Positions 49,957-58,233 of a stretch of DNA of 64,000 nt are shown here, in pieces. The stretch is taken from positions 620,001-684,000 of the forward strand of contig JAXDJV010000002.1 of assembly GCA_034667465.1 (NCBI GenBank), in the 5' to 3' direction. Position 1 is the stretch's first letter. The number at the start of each line of letters is the position of its first letter. Below the pieces are notes generated by a model that was not told the DNA's origin, searched no databases, and saw nothing but the letters and a program-made list of their open reading frames with translations. The position numbers were made by a program, and so were the translations under genes. This stretch comes from JAOBAU01 sp034667465. Lineage in GTDB: Bacteria > Acidobacteriota > Thermoanaerobaculia > Gp7-AA8.

Positions 49957-51513
49957 GTGGAGCTTCTCCGCATCCTCGAGGAATGCCGAGCCGCGGGCGG
50001 TGGCGACTGCGCCCTTGCGACGGTGGTGGAGACGAAAGGCTCGGCGTATCGCCGCGCCGGCGCGCGCCTGATCATTCGTCGCGACCGGAAGACGTGGGGT
50101 GCGATCAGCGGCGGTTGCGTCGAATCGGACATCGTCGAGCGAGCGCTCAACGTCATCAGCCGCAACGAAGCAACATGCGTTCGCTTCCGTCCTGCAGACG
50201 ACGATCTGATCGTCGGCCTCGGCAGCGGTTGTCAGGGAGAAATCGCCGTCGTCATCGAGCCTTTCGCCGAATCGCGACGCGATCTGATCCACGGCCAGCT
50301 GTCATCGGCTGCAAATGACGAAGCGCTGATTACCGGCTATCGCGGTGAGCGCCTGCAGACCTGGATCGGACGCCCGGCCGAAGCGCCGGCCGGCGCGTTC
50401 GTTCAGGAGATCGTTCCGCGGCTTACGCTCTTCATCTTCGGCGCCTCACCGGCGGCGGAGTTTCTGCTGCGCTTCGCAAAACAACTCGGCTGGTGCGTTC
50501 GGATTGCCGATCATCGTCCGGTCGTTGCCGCCGATGAGCGCTACGCGTCGGCTGACGCGATCGAGATCGCTCCCGTCGAAGAGCTTCCGTCACGCTTCGC
50601 GTATCCGTCGCCGTCCGCGGCGGTCGTGATGACGCATCACTACATGCGCGACCTCGAGCTCATTCGGCAACTCGCGCCGCTGCAACTCGCCTATCTCGGT
50701 CTGGTCGGATCGCGAGAACGAGCGCAGCGACTGCTCGCCGAATCCGACGTCGTCGATACGTCGCTCCACGCACCGGCCGGCCTCGACCTCGGAGCCGATG
50801 AGCCATCGGAGATCGCGCTCTCCATCGTCGCGGAGATTCAGTCGGTGCTGCGCCGAAGCACGGCAAGCGCGCTGCGCACTCGAAGAGGCCGGATCCACAA
50901 CGGCTCCGACGAAAGCGCGGTCGTGATTCTCGCGGCCGGCGGCTCGCGCCGGCTGGGAAGACCGAAGCAGCTCGTGGAGATCGAAGGACGGTCGCTCGTG
51001 CGTCGCGCCGCGGAGACTGCACTTGCAGCGGGAACCGGATCCGTTCACGTAGTCGTAGGAGCGGAAGCCGATCGCGTTCGCACCGCGCTCGAAGGACTGC
51101 CGGTCGAGTTCGTAGTGAACGACGCCTGGCGAGACGGAGTCGCATCCTCGATTCGCGAGGCGATCGATGCAATCGAGCGCCGCGAGCGTCCCGTCGAAAC
51201 GCTCATCCTCATGCTCTGCGATCAGCCCGGAGTTTCCGCGGATGTACTGCGCAGACTTCTCGACGCTTACCGCGCCACGCGCGCGCCGGTCGTCGCGTCA
51301 CGGTATCCCGAAGGTCCCGGCGTGCCGGCGCTCTTCCACGCGGAGCTCTTCACCGCGCTGAAGTCGCTCAATGGCGACATCGGAGCGCGGCAGCTCATTC
51401 GCCACCTCGATCGCGACGTGGTCACGATCCCGTTTGTGCTGACGGACGACGTCGATACGCCGGAGGATTTGGCGCTAATACGCGAAACGAGTGAGCTTCT
51501 TCGTCTTCAATGA
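49957..51513 (+). CDS. XdhC/CoxI-family protein fused to MocA-type molybdenum cofactor cytidylyltransferase
   Basis: 518 residues. The XdhC half (about 1-310): ATVVETKGSAYRRAGARLII, GAISGGCVESDIVERAL, FIFGASPAAEFLLRF, LVGSRERAQRLL. The nucleotidyltransferase half (about 325-518): VVILAAGGSRRLGRPKQL and LILMLCDQPGVSADVLRRLL. MocA makes molybdopterin cytosine dinucleotide and XdhC protects and inserts the sulfurated cofactor, so one chain covers both steps for the enzyme at 44257-47423. The GTG at 49957 is chosen from the XdhC N-terminus. The last 39 nt overlap the antisense 3' end of the next gene. Confidence 0.92.
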   Translation: MELLRILEECRAAGGGDCALATVVETKGSAYRRAGARLIIRRDRKTWGAISGGCVESDIVERALNVISRNEATCVRFRPADDDLIVGLGSGCQGEIAVVIEPFAESRRDLIHGQLSSAANDEALITGYRGERLQTWIGRPAEAPAGAFVQEIVPRLTLFIFGASPAAEFLLRFAKQLGWCVRIADHRPVVAADERYASADAIEIAPVEELPSRFAYPSPSAAVVMTHHYMRDLELIRQLAPLQLAYLGLVGSRERAQRLLAESDVVDTSLHAPAGLDLGADEPSEIALSIVAEIQSVLRRSTASALRTRRGRIHNGSDESAVVILAAGGSRRLGRPKQLVEIEGRSLVRRAAETALAAGTGSVHVVVGAEADRVRTALEGLPVEFVVNDAWRDGVASSIREAIDAIERRERPVETLILMLCDQPGVSADVLRRLLDAYRATRAPVVASRYPEGPGVPALFHAELFTALKSLNGDIGARQLIRHLDRDVVTIPFVLTDDVDTPEDLALIRETSELLRLQ

Positions 51514-52314
51514 CAATTGATACGCGTTGGTGCCGTCGGCGACGAAAACAGTTTCGGTCGGTCCCGTTGCCACCGCGGTGAGGGTTCGCAGTCCGGTATC
51601 GATCGTGTCGACCCGATTGAACACCCCATTTTCAAGCCGGAAAACGTGAATGCGTCCGCTCAGGCGGTCGGCGATATACAGTGTCTTGAATGCGGGGCCG
51701 ATCCCGAGCGAGATCGGACGTCCGAGATCGGTTGCTATTTGCCGATAAAGCCCCGTTGCAACTTCGACTTCGTATAAGACACCGCGTCCTACGTCCGCGA
51801 CCATCACCCGATTGCGGACACGATCGAAAACGACCGGACCTATAGCTTCTGCTTCGCGAATGTACGCGACGCGTTTCGCGGCGGCTCCCTTTTGATCGAG
51901 ATTAATTGCATAGACGACGTTTGTGACGGGGCTGGCAACGTAGAGGAGGCGCCGTTCGGGATCGACGTCAAAGCTCGCCGCCTGCTCGGGCGTTACGAAT
52001 TTCGCATACGGCTTTCCTTCGGCCGTGTATTGATAGACCGCACCGTCGCGTCCCACAAAGCCGGACACGAATACGTAGTCACGCTCTTTCAGCCGCGCGG
52101 AAAAGATCTCTGCCGGCTCCAGGCCGAACGTCGTTGGAATCGTCGCCAGCCGTCGCTTTGCGGTCTCCTCGATAATCGACACGCTCCCATTTTTGAGGAG
52201 CACGTAGAGATAACCACCCTGATGCCAGTCCAGGCTGATCGGCCCATTGGCGGGCCCCGCCGCAATTGACAAACCTGCGAGCGCAACCACAATGCCGCGC
52301 ACGAATCGCTTCAT
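51475..52314 (-). CDS. Secreted beta-propeller (NHL/SMP-30-like) protein
   Basis: 279 residues. Signal peptide MKRFVRGIVVALAGLSIAAG. Repeats such as GYLYVLLKNGSVSIIEE, RLLYVASPVTNVVYAINLD and KTLYIADRLSGRIHVFRLE indicate a six-bladed propeller. No catalytic motif was identified. It is coupled to the upstream membrane-protein gene by a 4-nt overlap and shares 39 bp of tail-to-tail overlap with the XdhC-MocA gene. Confidence 0.8.
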   Translation of the reverse strand: MKRFVRGIVVALAGLSIAAGPANGPISLDWHQGGYLYVLLKNGSVSIIEETAKRRLATIPTTFGLEPAEIFSARLKERDYVFVSGFVGRDGAVYQYTAEGKPYAKFVTPEQAASFDVDPERRLLYVASPVTNVVYAINLDQKGAAAKRVAYIREAEAIGPVVFDRVRNRVMVADVGRGVLYEVEVATGLYRQIATDLGRPISLGIGPAFKTLYIADRLSGRIHVFRLENGVFNRVDTIDTGLRTLTAVATGPTETVFVADGTNAYQLSLKTKKLTRFAY

Positions 52315-53465
52315 GCATTCTCCGCGGAGGCGTTCTGCTGTTTCACAAGACCCATGTAGCTCAGGACCTCTTTGCCGCCGCTGATGGCGAAGCCGATAAA
52401 GAACACCGGCAGGAACTGCCAGGGATCGAGGTCGAATTGCAAAATGACGAATTTGCTGCCAAGGGCGACGAGGAGCATTGCGAAGAGCTCGGCGACGACC
52501 GAGAAGACGATGCCGCGCGCCGCTCTTTGTCCCATCGGGTAAAAGCCCTTCCAGGTGCCGGGAAGAAATTGTGCCGCGATTGTTCCGAGGAGTGAGCCGG
52601 TGAACAGCGCAACGATCAGGCTGATGAGCGACGGCACGAAACGGACGACGATGTTTACCGCTTTCGTCCGCGACACTCCGCCGAGGTCGCTTCGGTAACT
52701 GACGACCGCAGTGATGTTCTCGTGCGCGGCGTCCGGTTTCACGGAGCCGAGCGTCGCGAGGAGCGTCGCGATTTTGTTCGGCTCGAGGCGCAGCCGGACC
52801 AGTGAGCTGTCGCCGGGATGAATGCGAATGATCTCTTTCGACACCGCATCCTCGAGCTTCACATTCGCGGTCGACACCCAGTATCCGGGATGCGATGCGG
52901 TTGCCTGAATGGCCGGCTCGACCAGCAGATCCTGATCGGGCAGCAGATTGCGCAGCGACAATTCGATGCCGGTCGACTGCGACAAATCGACTTTCGCCGG
53001 TTTCGTCACCGATGTGATCTCGATGAAATCACGGCTGGCGATGCTGTGCAGCGGGATGTCCAATGCGCCGTCGTCAACCGCACTGCCGACTCGAATGGTG
53101 AAGTGCACCGTCTCGGAGCGATCGAGAAAGGCGCCCTGTGTATAGACCTGCGAGCCGCAGCTGTACCAAACCGGCGGATTGCTGCCGGCCACGGCGACAT
53201 AGAAGGTGTAATCGAAGAATTTCCCGAACCGCGCCGGCTCGATCAGACTCGGATCGAAGTAAAGAAAGAACGCGTTCGTCTTCGTCGGCACGCGCTGCAA
53301 CTTCTGAAAATTCGCCGGCGGCTGGGTGGCCACGCAGTCGGACTGAAAGTTGGCCTGCAGGTCGGTCTTCCTGACGTCATCGAAGACGAGCACGCGCTCG
53401 ACTGCCGCCGCCTCGTGCGTCAGCAGGAAGAGAAACGCGGTTAACACGAGGAGCCGGGAATTCAT
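52311..53465 (-). CDS. Membrane protein with large extracytoplasmic domain, unknown function
   Basis: 384 residues. Signal peptide MNSRLLVLTAFLFLLTHEAAA, then a ~260-residue strand-rich ectodomain with three Cys (SDCVATQPPANF, PPVWYSCGSQV). Three to four C-terminal membrane helices follow (VRFVPSLISLIVALFTGSLL, GIVFSVVAELFAMLLVAL, FLPVFFIGFAISGGKEVLSY). Family not recognised. It is in an operon with the propeller protein, so they may form a complex at the membrane. Confidence 0.7.
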   Translation of the reverse strand: MNSRLLVLTAFLFLLTHEAAAVERVLVFDDVRKTDLQANFQSDCVATQPPANFQKLQRVPTKTNAFFLYFDPSLIEPARFGKFFDYTFYVAVAGSNPPVWYSCGSQVYTQGAFLDRSETVHFTIRVGSAVDDGALDIPLHSIASRDFIEITSVTKPAKVDLSQSTGIELSLRNLLPDQDLLVEPAIQATASHPGYWVSTANVKLEDAVSKEIIRIHPGDSSLVRLRLEPNKIATLLATLGSVKPDAAHENITAVVSYRSDLGGVSRTKAVNIVVRFVPSLISLIVALFTGSLLGTIAAQFLPGTWKGFYPMGQRAARGIVFSVVAELFAMLLVALGSKFVILQFDLDPWQFLPVFFIGFAISGGKEVLSYMGLVKQQNASAENA

Positions 53466-53537
53466 CCTGAGGCAGGAGTGTCGCACGCTTTCCCCGCCAG
53501 GGCGTATTCAAAACCAGTCGCTGCTCGCAGCGCAGAA

Positions 53538-53561
53538 GGCGGGGGCTCGGAAGCCCCCGCC
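53538..53561. terminator. Perfect 10-bp GC hairpin
   Basis: GGCGGGGGCT (53538-53547), loop CGGA, AGCCCCCGCC (53552-53561). It lies 31 nt after the end of the 53593 gene on the minus strand, with no U-tract. It probably ends that transcript; a second small hairpin (CGCTG CTCG CAGCG) follows next to it. Confidence 0.7.
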
Positions 53562-53592
53562 CTGTCAAACTAACGCGGCGACCTTGTAGTCA

Positions 53593-54327
53593 TCAGTAGT
53601 TCTGATGAATGTGCCACGTCTGACCGCTCGTCGTATAAACGACTCCGCCGCCGACGTTCAGCTTGACGACGATCCGCCAGGTGTATTGAGCACCCGGCTC
53701 GTCGGCGATGTAGTCGACGTACCAGCGGCACCGGCCCTGCGCATCGGGATTACACGGCGCGTCCGGAACCGCCAGCCACTCCTGCCCCTGCGGCCAGCCC
53801 ACCGGCGTCGATGACGTCCAGATCTCGTAGGTCACCGGCCAGTTCGCCGCGGTGCGCGACGCATCAAGGCCGCTCGTCCACGACAGATAGAAATTGCCCG
53901 ACGGAACACCGCAGTAGGCGCACGGCGACACGAGTCCGGGCGCGAGGGGACGCGGAGGCACCCAGACGGTGATGCTTGTGAATCCCGTCGGAATGTAGAA
54001 CGCGCCTCCGGCGATCGGCTGCGTCTGGCTTCCCCATTCACCGCCGTAGTTCGCGCCGTAGTCCTTGTAGAGATAGAGGTCGTAATACCCCGGGAACGAC
54101 GGACTGATGTAGACGTTGCCGTGGCCATAACTGTCGGTCGTTCCGCCGTACGTGCACGTCTGCGTGCCGGTTCGGCAGAGCTTGACTGAATAGTAGGCGG
54201 CAGGCTGATTCGTCTCCTGCCCCGAGACCGTTTTGAATGCGTAGATGTCGGTACTTCCCGCGGAGACGGTGGCCGCCCACAGCAGCGTGACCAGGAAAAC
54301 ACCAAATGAAACAATTTTGCGATACAT
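53593..54327 (-). CDS. Secreted protein of unknown function
   Basis: 244 residues. ATG 54327 with GGAGG upstream; signal peptide YRKIVSFGVFLVTLLWAATVSA. The mature part is Tyr/Trp/Gly-rich and contains three Cys pairs (KLCRTGTQTCTYGG, PCAYCGVP, PCNPDAQGRCRWY), suggesting a disulfide-stabilised domain. The C-terminal half (SGNFYLSWTSGLDASR, YTWRIVVKLNVGGG) looks fibronectin-III-like. No family recognised. Divergent from the winged-helix/FHA regulator, which may control it. Confidence 0.72.
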   Translation of the reverse strand: MYRKIVSFGVFLVTLLWAATVSAGSTDIYAFKTVSGQETNQPAAYYSVKLCRTGTQTCTYGGTTDSYGHGNVYISPSFPGYYDLYLYKDYGANYGGEWGSQTQPIAGGAFYIPTGFTSITVWVPPRPLAPGLVSPCAYCGVPSGNFYLSWTSGLDASRTAANWPVTYEIWTSSTPVGWPQGQEWLAVPDAPCNPDAQGRCRWYVDYIADEPGAQYTWRIVVKLNVGGGVVYTTSGQTWHIHQNY

Positions 54328-54453
54328 ACGCCCTCCTGTCCGTATCAAGGTTGGTCCATTGAGGGCTCCATATGTTGGTCTTTTATGTGAATTGATGGAA
54401 GTCGGCAGGGACGGGGTGCCATTACGATACCCAAATCCAGCTACGGAGAGTTC

Positions 54454-55200
54454 ATGAACAGCAATCCGGAACCGGCCGGTGAGCCGGCTGTGGTCGTTCA
54501 GTTCGGTGAGTTCAGGTTCGACAGCCGGTCACGTCTGCTGACGCGCAACGGGATCGAACGGCGCCTTTCGCCCAGGGCGCTGCTGCTGCTCGGCCTGTTG
54601 CTTCAGGAGCGGCCTCGTGCGCTGTCGCGGAAAGAGATTTATGACGTGCTGTGGCCGGCGACATTCGTCTGCGAAACGAACATGGCCGGAATCGTCAATG
54701 AATTGCGCCGGGCGCTGGGAGACGAGGCCCGTGCATCGAGCTACATCCGCACAGTCCACGGCTTCGGCTATGCCTTCTGTGGCACGGTCGACGCGCCCCT
54801 GTCCGTGGCGGCTGTGCTGCATTGCGAGGACCGGGAGAATCCGCTCTACGAGGGAGAGAACGTGGTCGGCAGATCGCTCAACGGCCGCGTCACCCTGACG
54901 GATCACACCGTGTCCCGTCGCCACGCCGTGATCATGGTCTTCGACGGGATGGTCTCGATCAAAGATCTCGAGAGCACGAACGGTACGTTCATCGATGGGC
55001 AGCCGCTCGGTCGCATTCCCGTAACCGTGAACCGGCACTCGCTGATCGAGTTCGGCGCCGCCGCCGCGTCGATCACCGTTCGCAGGGTTTCATCGACTCC
55101 GGATCGATCCCTACAAACGAGCCTCGACGCGACAATCAGGCGCAGAGCTCGTTCGGCGGTCTCGTGGGAAACGGCGGGGAGCGCCAGGGCGCTGTTGTAG
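54454..55200 (+). CDS. Winged-helix DNA-binding protein fused to an FHA domain
   Basis: 248 residues. The OmpR/CadC-type winged helix (about 14-110) has FGEFRFDSRSRLLTRNG, RKEIYDVLWPATFV, TNMAGIVNELRRALGD and the wing SYIRTVHGFGYAF. The FHA domain (about 125-220) has VVGRSLNGRVTLTD, TVSRRHAVIMVFDG and DLESTNGTFIDGQPL, with the conserved GR, SxxH and NGT residues. It would link phospho-Thr recognition, and thus a Ser/Thr kinase, to transcription. GGAG precedes the ATG by 6 nt. Target genes are unknown; the divergent secreted-protein gene is the nearest. Confidence 0.88.
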   Translation: MNSNPEPAGEPAVVVQFGEFRFDSRSRLLTRNGIERRLSPRALLLLGLLLQERPRALSRKEIYDVLWPATFVCETNMAGIVNELRRALGDEARASSYIRTVHGFGYAFCGTVDAPLSVAAVLHCEDRENPLYEGENVVGRSLNGRVTLTDHTVSRRHAVIMVFDGMVSIKDLESTNGTFIDGQPLGRIPVTVNRHSLIEFGAAAASITVRRVSSTPDRSLQTSLDATIRRRARSAVSWETAGSARALL

Positions 55201-55211
55201 TTGAGGTTGTT

Positions 55212-55246
55212 TGGTCGCGCAGGGGATTTGAACCCGCGATCACCTG
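55212..55246 (-). pseudogene. tRNA 3'-end remnant (tRNA-Pro-like)
   Basis: On the minus strand this reads as the 3' third of a tRNA: CAGGTGATCGCGGGTTCAAA then TCCCC and an encoded CCA. It closely matches the 3' part of the intact tRNA-Pro at 56245-56321 (two deleted bases and three substitutions), and the similarity continues a further ~10 bp beyond the CCA (TTGAGGTTGT in both). The T-stem no longer pairs and no matching 5' half follows, so it is a remnant or an attachment-site copy, not a functional tRNA. Confidence 0.6.
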
Positions 55247-55647
55247 TCTCCAGACATCTCGAGCCTCCTTCGAATTGCATGAGGACGGGTGTCCGCCGGT
55301 AGCCTCTTGTCGCGCGCACCGTCGATGGCGTCGCGGATCTCGCGAGCTGCATCGATGCGATTCCGAAAATGTCGTGAGAAGTTCGTGGCGCTCAGACGAT
55401 GAAGTGAGGGATTGGCCGCTGTATTGCTTGCCACCCTGACACCCGTATCGCCGCGACGTATCACTCAGGTGAGCCCCCCGATGAGCGGCTCGCCCACATT
55501 TTGAAAGGAGGTTGCCCGCGCACCCGCCAAACAGGCTCTGCCGGATTCACAGACCGATCACTGTGACATAGTGACGCCTAGAAAGCTTATTAACCTGAGA
55601 ATTTTCCGGAATAACACATACTAAGCCATGCCTAGAAGGAGGTTGAA
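55247..55647. other. Non-coding interval with a dyad operator candidate
   Basis: A 400-bp stretch without a convincing gene. It holds a near-perfect dyad CACTGTGACATAGTG (55559-55573), an isolated ribosome-site-like AAAGGAGGTTG (about 55504) with only a 19-codon frame after it, and an AT-rich segment (55577-55625) just before the next gene. The directly repeated GCCTAGAA (about 55573 and 55627) flanks that segment. The low GC relative to neighbours suggests promoter function or foreign origin. Confidence 0.5.
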
Positions 55648-56214
55648 ATGAAATATGTATCATTGTTGCTAGTGATTATTTTGGCGGTGTTTCCCGCAAG
55701 CGCGTTCGCCGGCTGCCCCACGCAGACAGGCCCGTACTATGCGGGGGTTTGGAGCTGGTTCGACTTCGATTTCGACACGAGTTGTGCCAGCACGACGGGA
55801 AACGTCTCGACCGCCACCCTTTCGTGCTTTAGCTACCCGCCGGGGTACTACAGCTACCCAGGGTACCAGTGGAACTACTTCAGTGGGTCGGTCGACTACC
55901 AGATGACCGTCCCGATCAACGTCTACAGCAACTTCTCAGTGTCGGTGTGGGTCGACTTCAGCGATCCGCATAGCTACTCCGGAGACGCCATCGCCGCGAC
56001 CGTCGTAGCCATGCACAACACGACGGTCACGCACATGGAGACTATTTTCATCCATCAGGGAAACCAAGGCTCGCTGAGCTGCACGCGTTTTGACAGCAGC
56101 ACGTTCACCGCTTCCCCCGGCGACACGATCGAAGTCATTATGACGGGCCAGACCTACTACTCCGACGCGACGATGCAGATCTCGACACCGACTGTCTTCT
56201 CGACGTACCCCTAA
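55648..56214 (+). CDS. Secreted Tyr/Ser-rich protein of unknown function
   Basis: 188 residues. A perfect ribosome site (AAGGAGG) precedes the ATG. Signal peptide MKYVSLLLVIILAVFPASAFA. The mature protein is very rich in Tyr, Ser and Thr (SYPPGYYSYPGYQWNYFSGS), with four Cys, and has a likely beta-sandwich pattern. No family recognised. It lies alone between the tRNA remnant and tRNA-Pro, with an AT-rich leader, so it may be cargo of a small integrated segment. Confidence 0.72.
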   Translation: MKYVSLLLVIILAVFPASAFAGCPTQTGPYYAGVWSWFDFDFDTSCASTTGNVSTATLSCFSYPPGYYSYPGYQWNYFSGSVDYQMTVPINVYSNFSVSVWVDFSDPHSYSGDAIAATVVAMHNTTVTHMETIFIHQGNQGSLSCTRFDSSTFTASPGDTIEVIMTGQTYYSDATMQISTPTVFSTYP

Positions 56215-56244
56215 CGAAATCGTCAAAGGGATTGAGGTTGTGTT

Positions 56245-56321
56245 TGGTCGGGCAGGGGGGATTTGAACCCCCGACCACCTGAACCCCATTCAGGTACGCT
56301 ACCAGGCTGCGCTACTGCCCG
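56245..56321 (-). tRNA. tRNA-Pro (GGG)
   Basis: 77 nt on the minus strand. Acceptor stem CGGGCAG (56321-56315) pairs with CTGCCCG (56255-56249), then discriminator A and an encoded CCA. The anticodon stem CCTGA/TCAGG encloses ATGGGGT, giving anticodon GGG. The T-arm GGGGGTTCAAATCCCCC is perfect. It reads CCC (and CCU) codons. Confidence 0.95.
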
Positions 56322-56349
56322 ACGAAGCTGCGAATGCTACCACGAACGT

Positions 56350-58215
56350 TCAGAGCGGCTGCGCGGACCAGAGGATCAGGTACTTGGTGATCTCGATGTT
56401 CTTTGCAGCGGGGGTGATCGTCATCTCTTCGATCGATCTCGCTTTCGACGTCAGTTCTTCTCGTCTTGCTTCGAGCTCGCGATCCCAGGCGCGCTGGATC
56501 TGCGCGATGTTCTCCAGGTAGTCGACTTCGCGCACGGAATGCGGCGCGTCGGCGACCGATGCCGGGCGGCCACTCGTGATGTTGTAGAGCGCCTGTCCCC
56601 ACGCCACGTTCACGTCCATGATCCCTTCTTCATTGACGTTCTCGTTCTTGTCATCGAGCTCGCGCTGCTCGCGCTCGGAGCGTTCGCGCAGCTGATCGAT
56701 GCGACGCCGGAACGTGCTCTCCAGCCGCTCGGACTGCTCTTCCAGCATCCGATTCGCTTCTTCCAGACAGCGCTCGAGAAATGCATCGCGCATCTCGTTT
56801 GCCTGCGACCAGAATCCGAACGCGGGATTGTGAAAGATGTGCAGCTTCTCCGTCTGCTCGACGAACTGGCGGAACGCATCTTCCGACTGCGTCGCGCCCT
56901 GCATCAGCGCTTCGGCGGTAGCGACCGTTTCCATCTGCCGCGATTCGGGAACGGCGCGAATGTCGAACGACTCCGGCGTCACCGGACGCGCCTGCGACCA
57001 GTCGACCGATCCGTCGGTTCCGTTGATCGGCGCGACGTACGAACGAACCGTTGTCTGATGAATCCCGCTTCGCGATTCGCTGTGCGTGATGACGCCTTCG
57101 GCGAGCAGGTACGGTTTGTAATCGCCCTGACCGCCGTAGACGTAAAGCTGCTCGAGCGATTCATGCGGACGCGCCATCAGGCGGCCGCGCGCGAAGCTGA
57201 ATGTCGATTGCGTGTCGTCGGTGATGTCGATGGTGAGGCCGTGCGCGACCGGCAGCGCTTCGACGATTCTTCCCGGCACCGTCGCGAGTGCGCGACGCAC
57301 ATCCTCTCTCCGATCGGCCGGCATCAGGAAGACGATGCAACCGCCGCCGCCCGCGCCGCAGACCTTGCCGCCCCACGCGCCTGCGCCGTGCGCAGCGCTG
57401 ATCGCCGCGTCGATCTCCGGCGTCGAGATGCCGTCGATCAGTGCTTTGCGGTTTTCCCACTCGGCGGCGAGCGCTTCGCCGGCGCTCTGCATGTCGCCTG
57501 ACTCGAGCGCTTTCTCCATCGCGATCGCCGTCTGCGCGATCTTCTCGAGCCCTTCGTGCACGCGGCCGTCGCGATCGATCTGCCGCTTGTACATTTCCCA
57601 GTTGTTCGTGCCGGAGAAATGCGCGACGCCGCTGTAGTGGAGCAGGAAATGTTCGGAGAGCTGCGCGATCGGCAGCGCGATCGGATGTCGCGACACGATG
57701 CCGGGGTTGAGATGCAGCGCTGCGAGTCCGCCGTAGACGGGCGGGTAGTAATCCTGAATGCCTGCCGGACCGCCGAGGAGTCGCGTTTCGAGATCGCGAA
57801 CCAGCGTGATCAGCGAGTCACCTTCGACGGGTGAGCGCGCGATCTCCGACAGCGCGCGGACGAGCGTGATCGTCAGGGCGGAAGAGCCGCCCAGGCCGGA
57901 GCCACGTGGCGCGTCGGTACGGGTGGTGATCTGGATGCCGGTGAGGTGGAAGTGCTCGAGTGCTCGATGAATGAGCGCTGCTTTCGGATCGGCGGCGAGC
58001 TGTGCGAGTGATTCGTAGCGCTTTCTGTATTGCTGATCGGTGAGATGAATCTCGATCGCGCCGTTGCCGGTCTCCACGACTTCCGATTCAGCGTGATACG
58101 AGACGGCGACGTTGACCGTGCGCGAGCCGGGATGGAACAGGTAGAGCGGCCAGAGGTCGAGGGTGCCCCCGGCCAGATCGGCGCGCACCGGCGCGCGGAC
58201 AGTAACTTTCTTCAT
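56350..58215 (-). CDS. GHMP-family sugar kinase fused to a coiled-coil domain of unknown function
   Basis: 621 residues. The N-terminal ~340 residues are a GHMP kinase of the heptose/fucose-kinase-like group: VRAPVRADLAGGTLDLWPLY at the start, the ATP loop PRGSGLGGSSALTITLVRAL, and motif 3 GKVCGAGGGGCIVFLMPAD. The C-terminal ~270 residues are unrelated: a strand-rich part (YVYGGQGDYKPYLLAEGVIT) and then long helices (RCLEEANRMLEEQSERLEST) up to about 560. Sugar-1-phosphate formation for cell-surface polymers is the likely kinase role; the second domain is unidentified. It begins 18 nt after the M23 peptidase gene. Confidence 0.8.
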   Translation of the reverse strand: MKKVTVRAPVRADLAGGTLDLWPLYLFHPGSRTVNVAVSYHAESEVVETGNGAIEIHLTDQQYRKRYESLAQLAADPKAALIHRALEHFHLTGIQITTRTDAPRGSGLGGSSALTITLVRALSEIARSPVEGDSLITLVRDLETRLLGGPAGIQDYYPPVYGGLAALHLNPGIVSRHPIALPIAQLSEHFLLHYSGVAHFSGTNNWEMYKRQIDRDGRVHEGLEKIAQTAIAMEKALESGDMQSAGEALAAEWENRKALIDGISTPEIDAAISAAHGAGAWGGKVCGAGGGGCIVFLMPADRREDVRRALATVPGRIVEALPVAHGLTIDITDDTQSTFSFARGRLMARPHESLEQLYVYGGQGDYKPYLLAEGVITHSESRSGIHQTTVRSYVAPINGTDGSVDWSQARPVTPESFDIRAVPESRQMETVATAEALMQGATQSEDAFRQFVEQTEKLHIFHNPAFGFWSQANEMRDAFLERCLEEANRMLEEQSERLESTFRRRIDQLRERSEREQRELDDKNENVNEEGIMDVNVAWGQALYNITSGRPASVADAPHSVREVDYLENIAQIQRAWDRELEARREELTSKARSIEEMTITPAAKNIEITKYLILWSAQPL

Positions 58216-58233
58216 GTGGGGACCCCGTCTCTG

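Noticed and set aside
55201..55300. Functional tRNA near 55.2 kb
   Set aside because: Only a 3' third is present; no pairing 5' acceptor arm and the T-stem is broken.
55504..55570. Small gene after AAAGGAGG at 55504
   Set aside because: The only frame is 19 codons from a TTG and has no supporting features.
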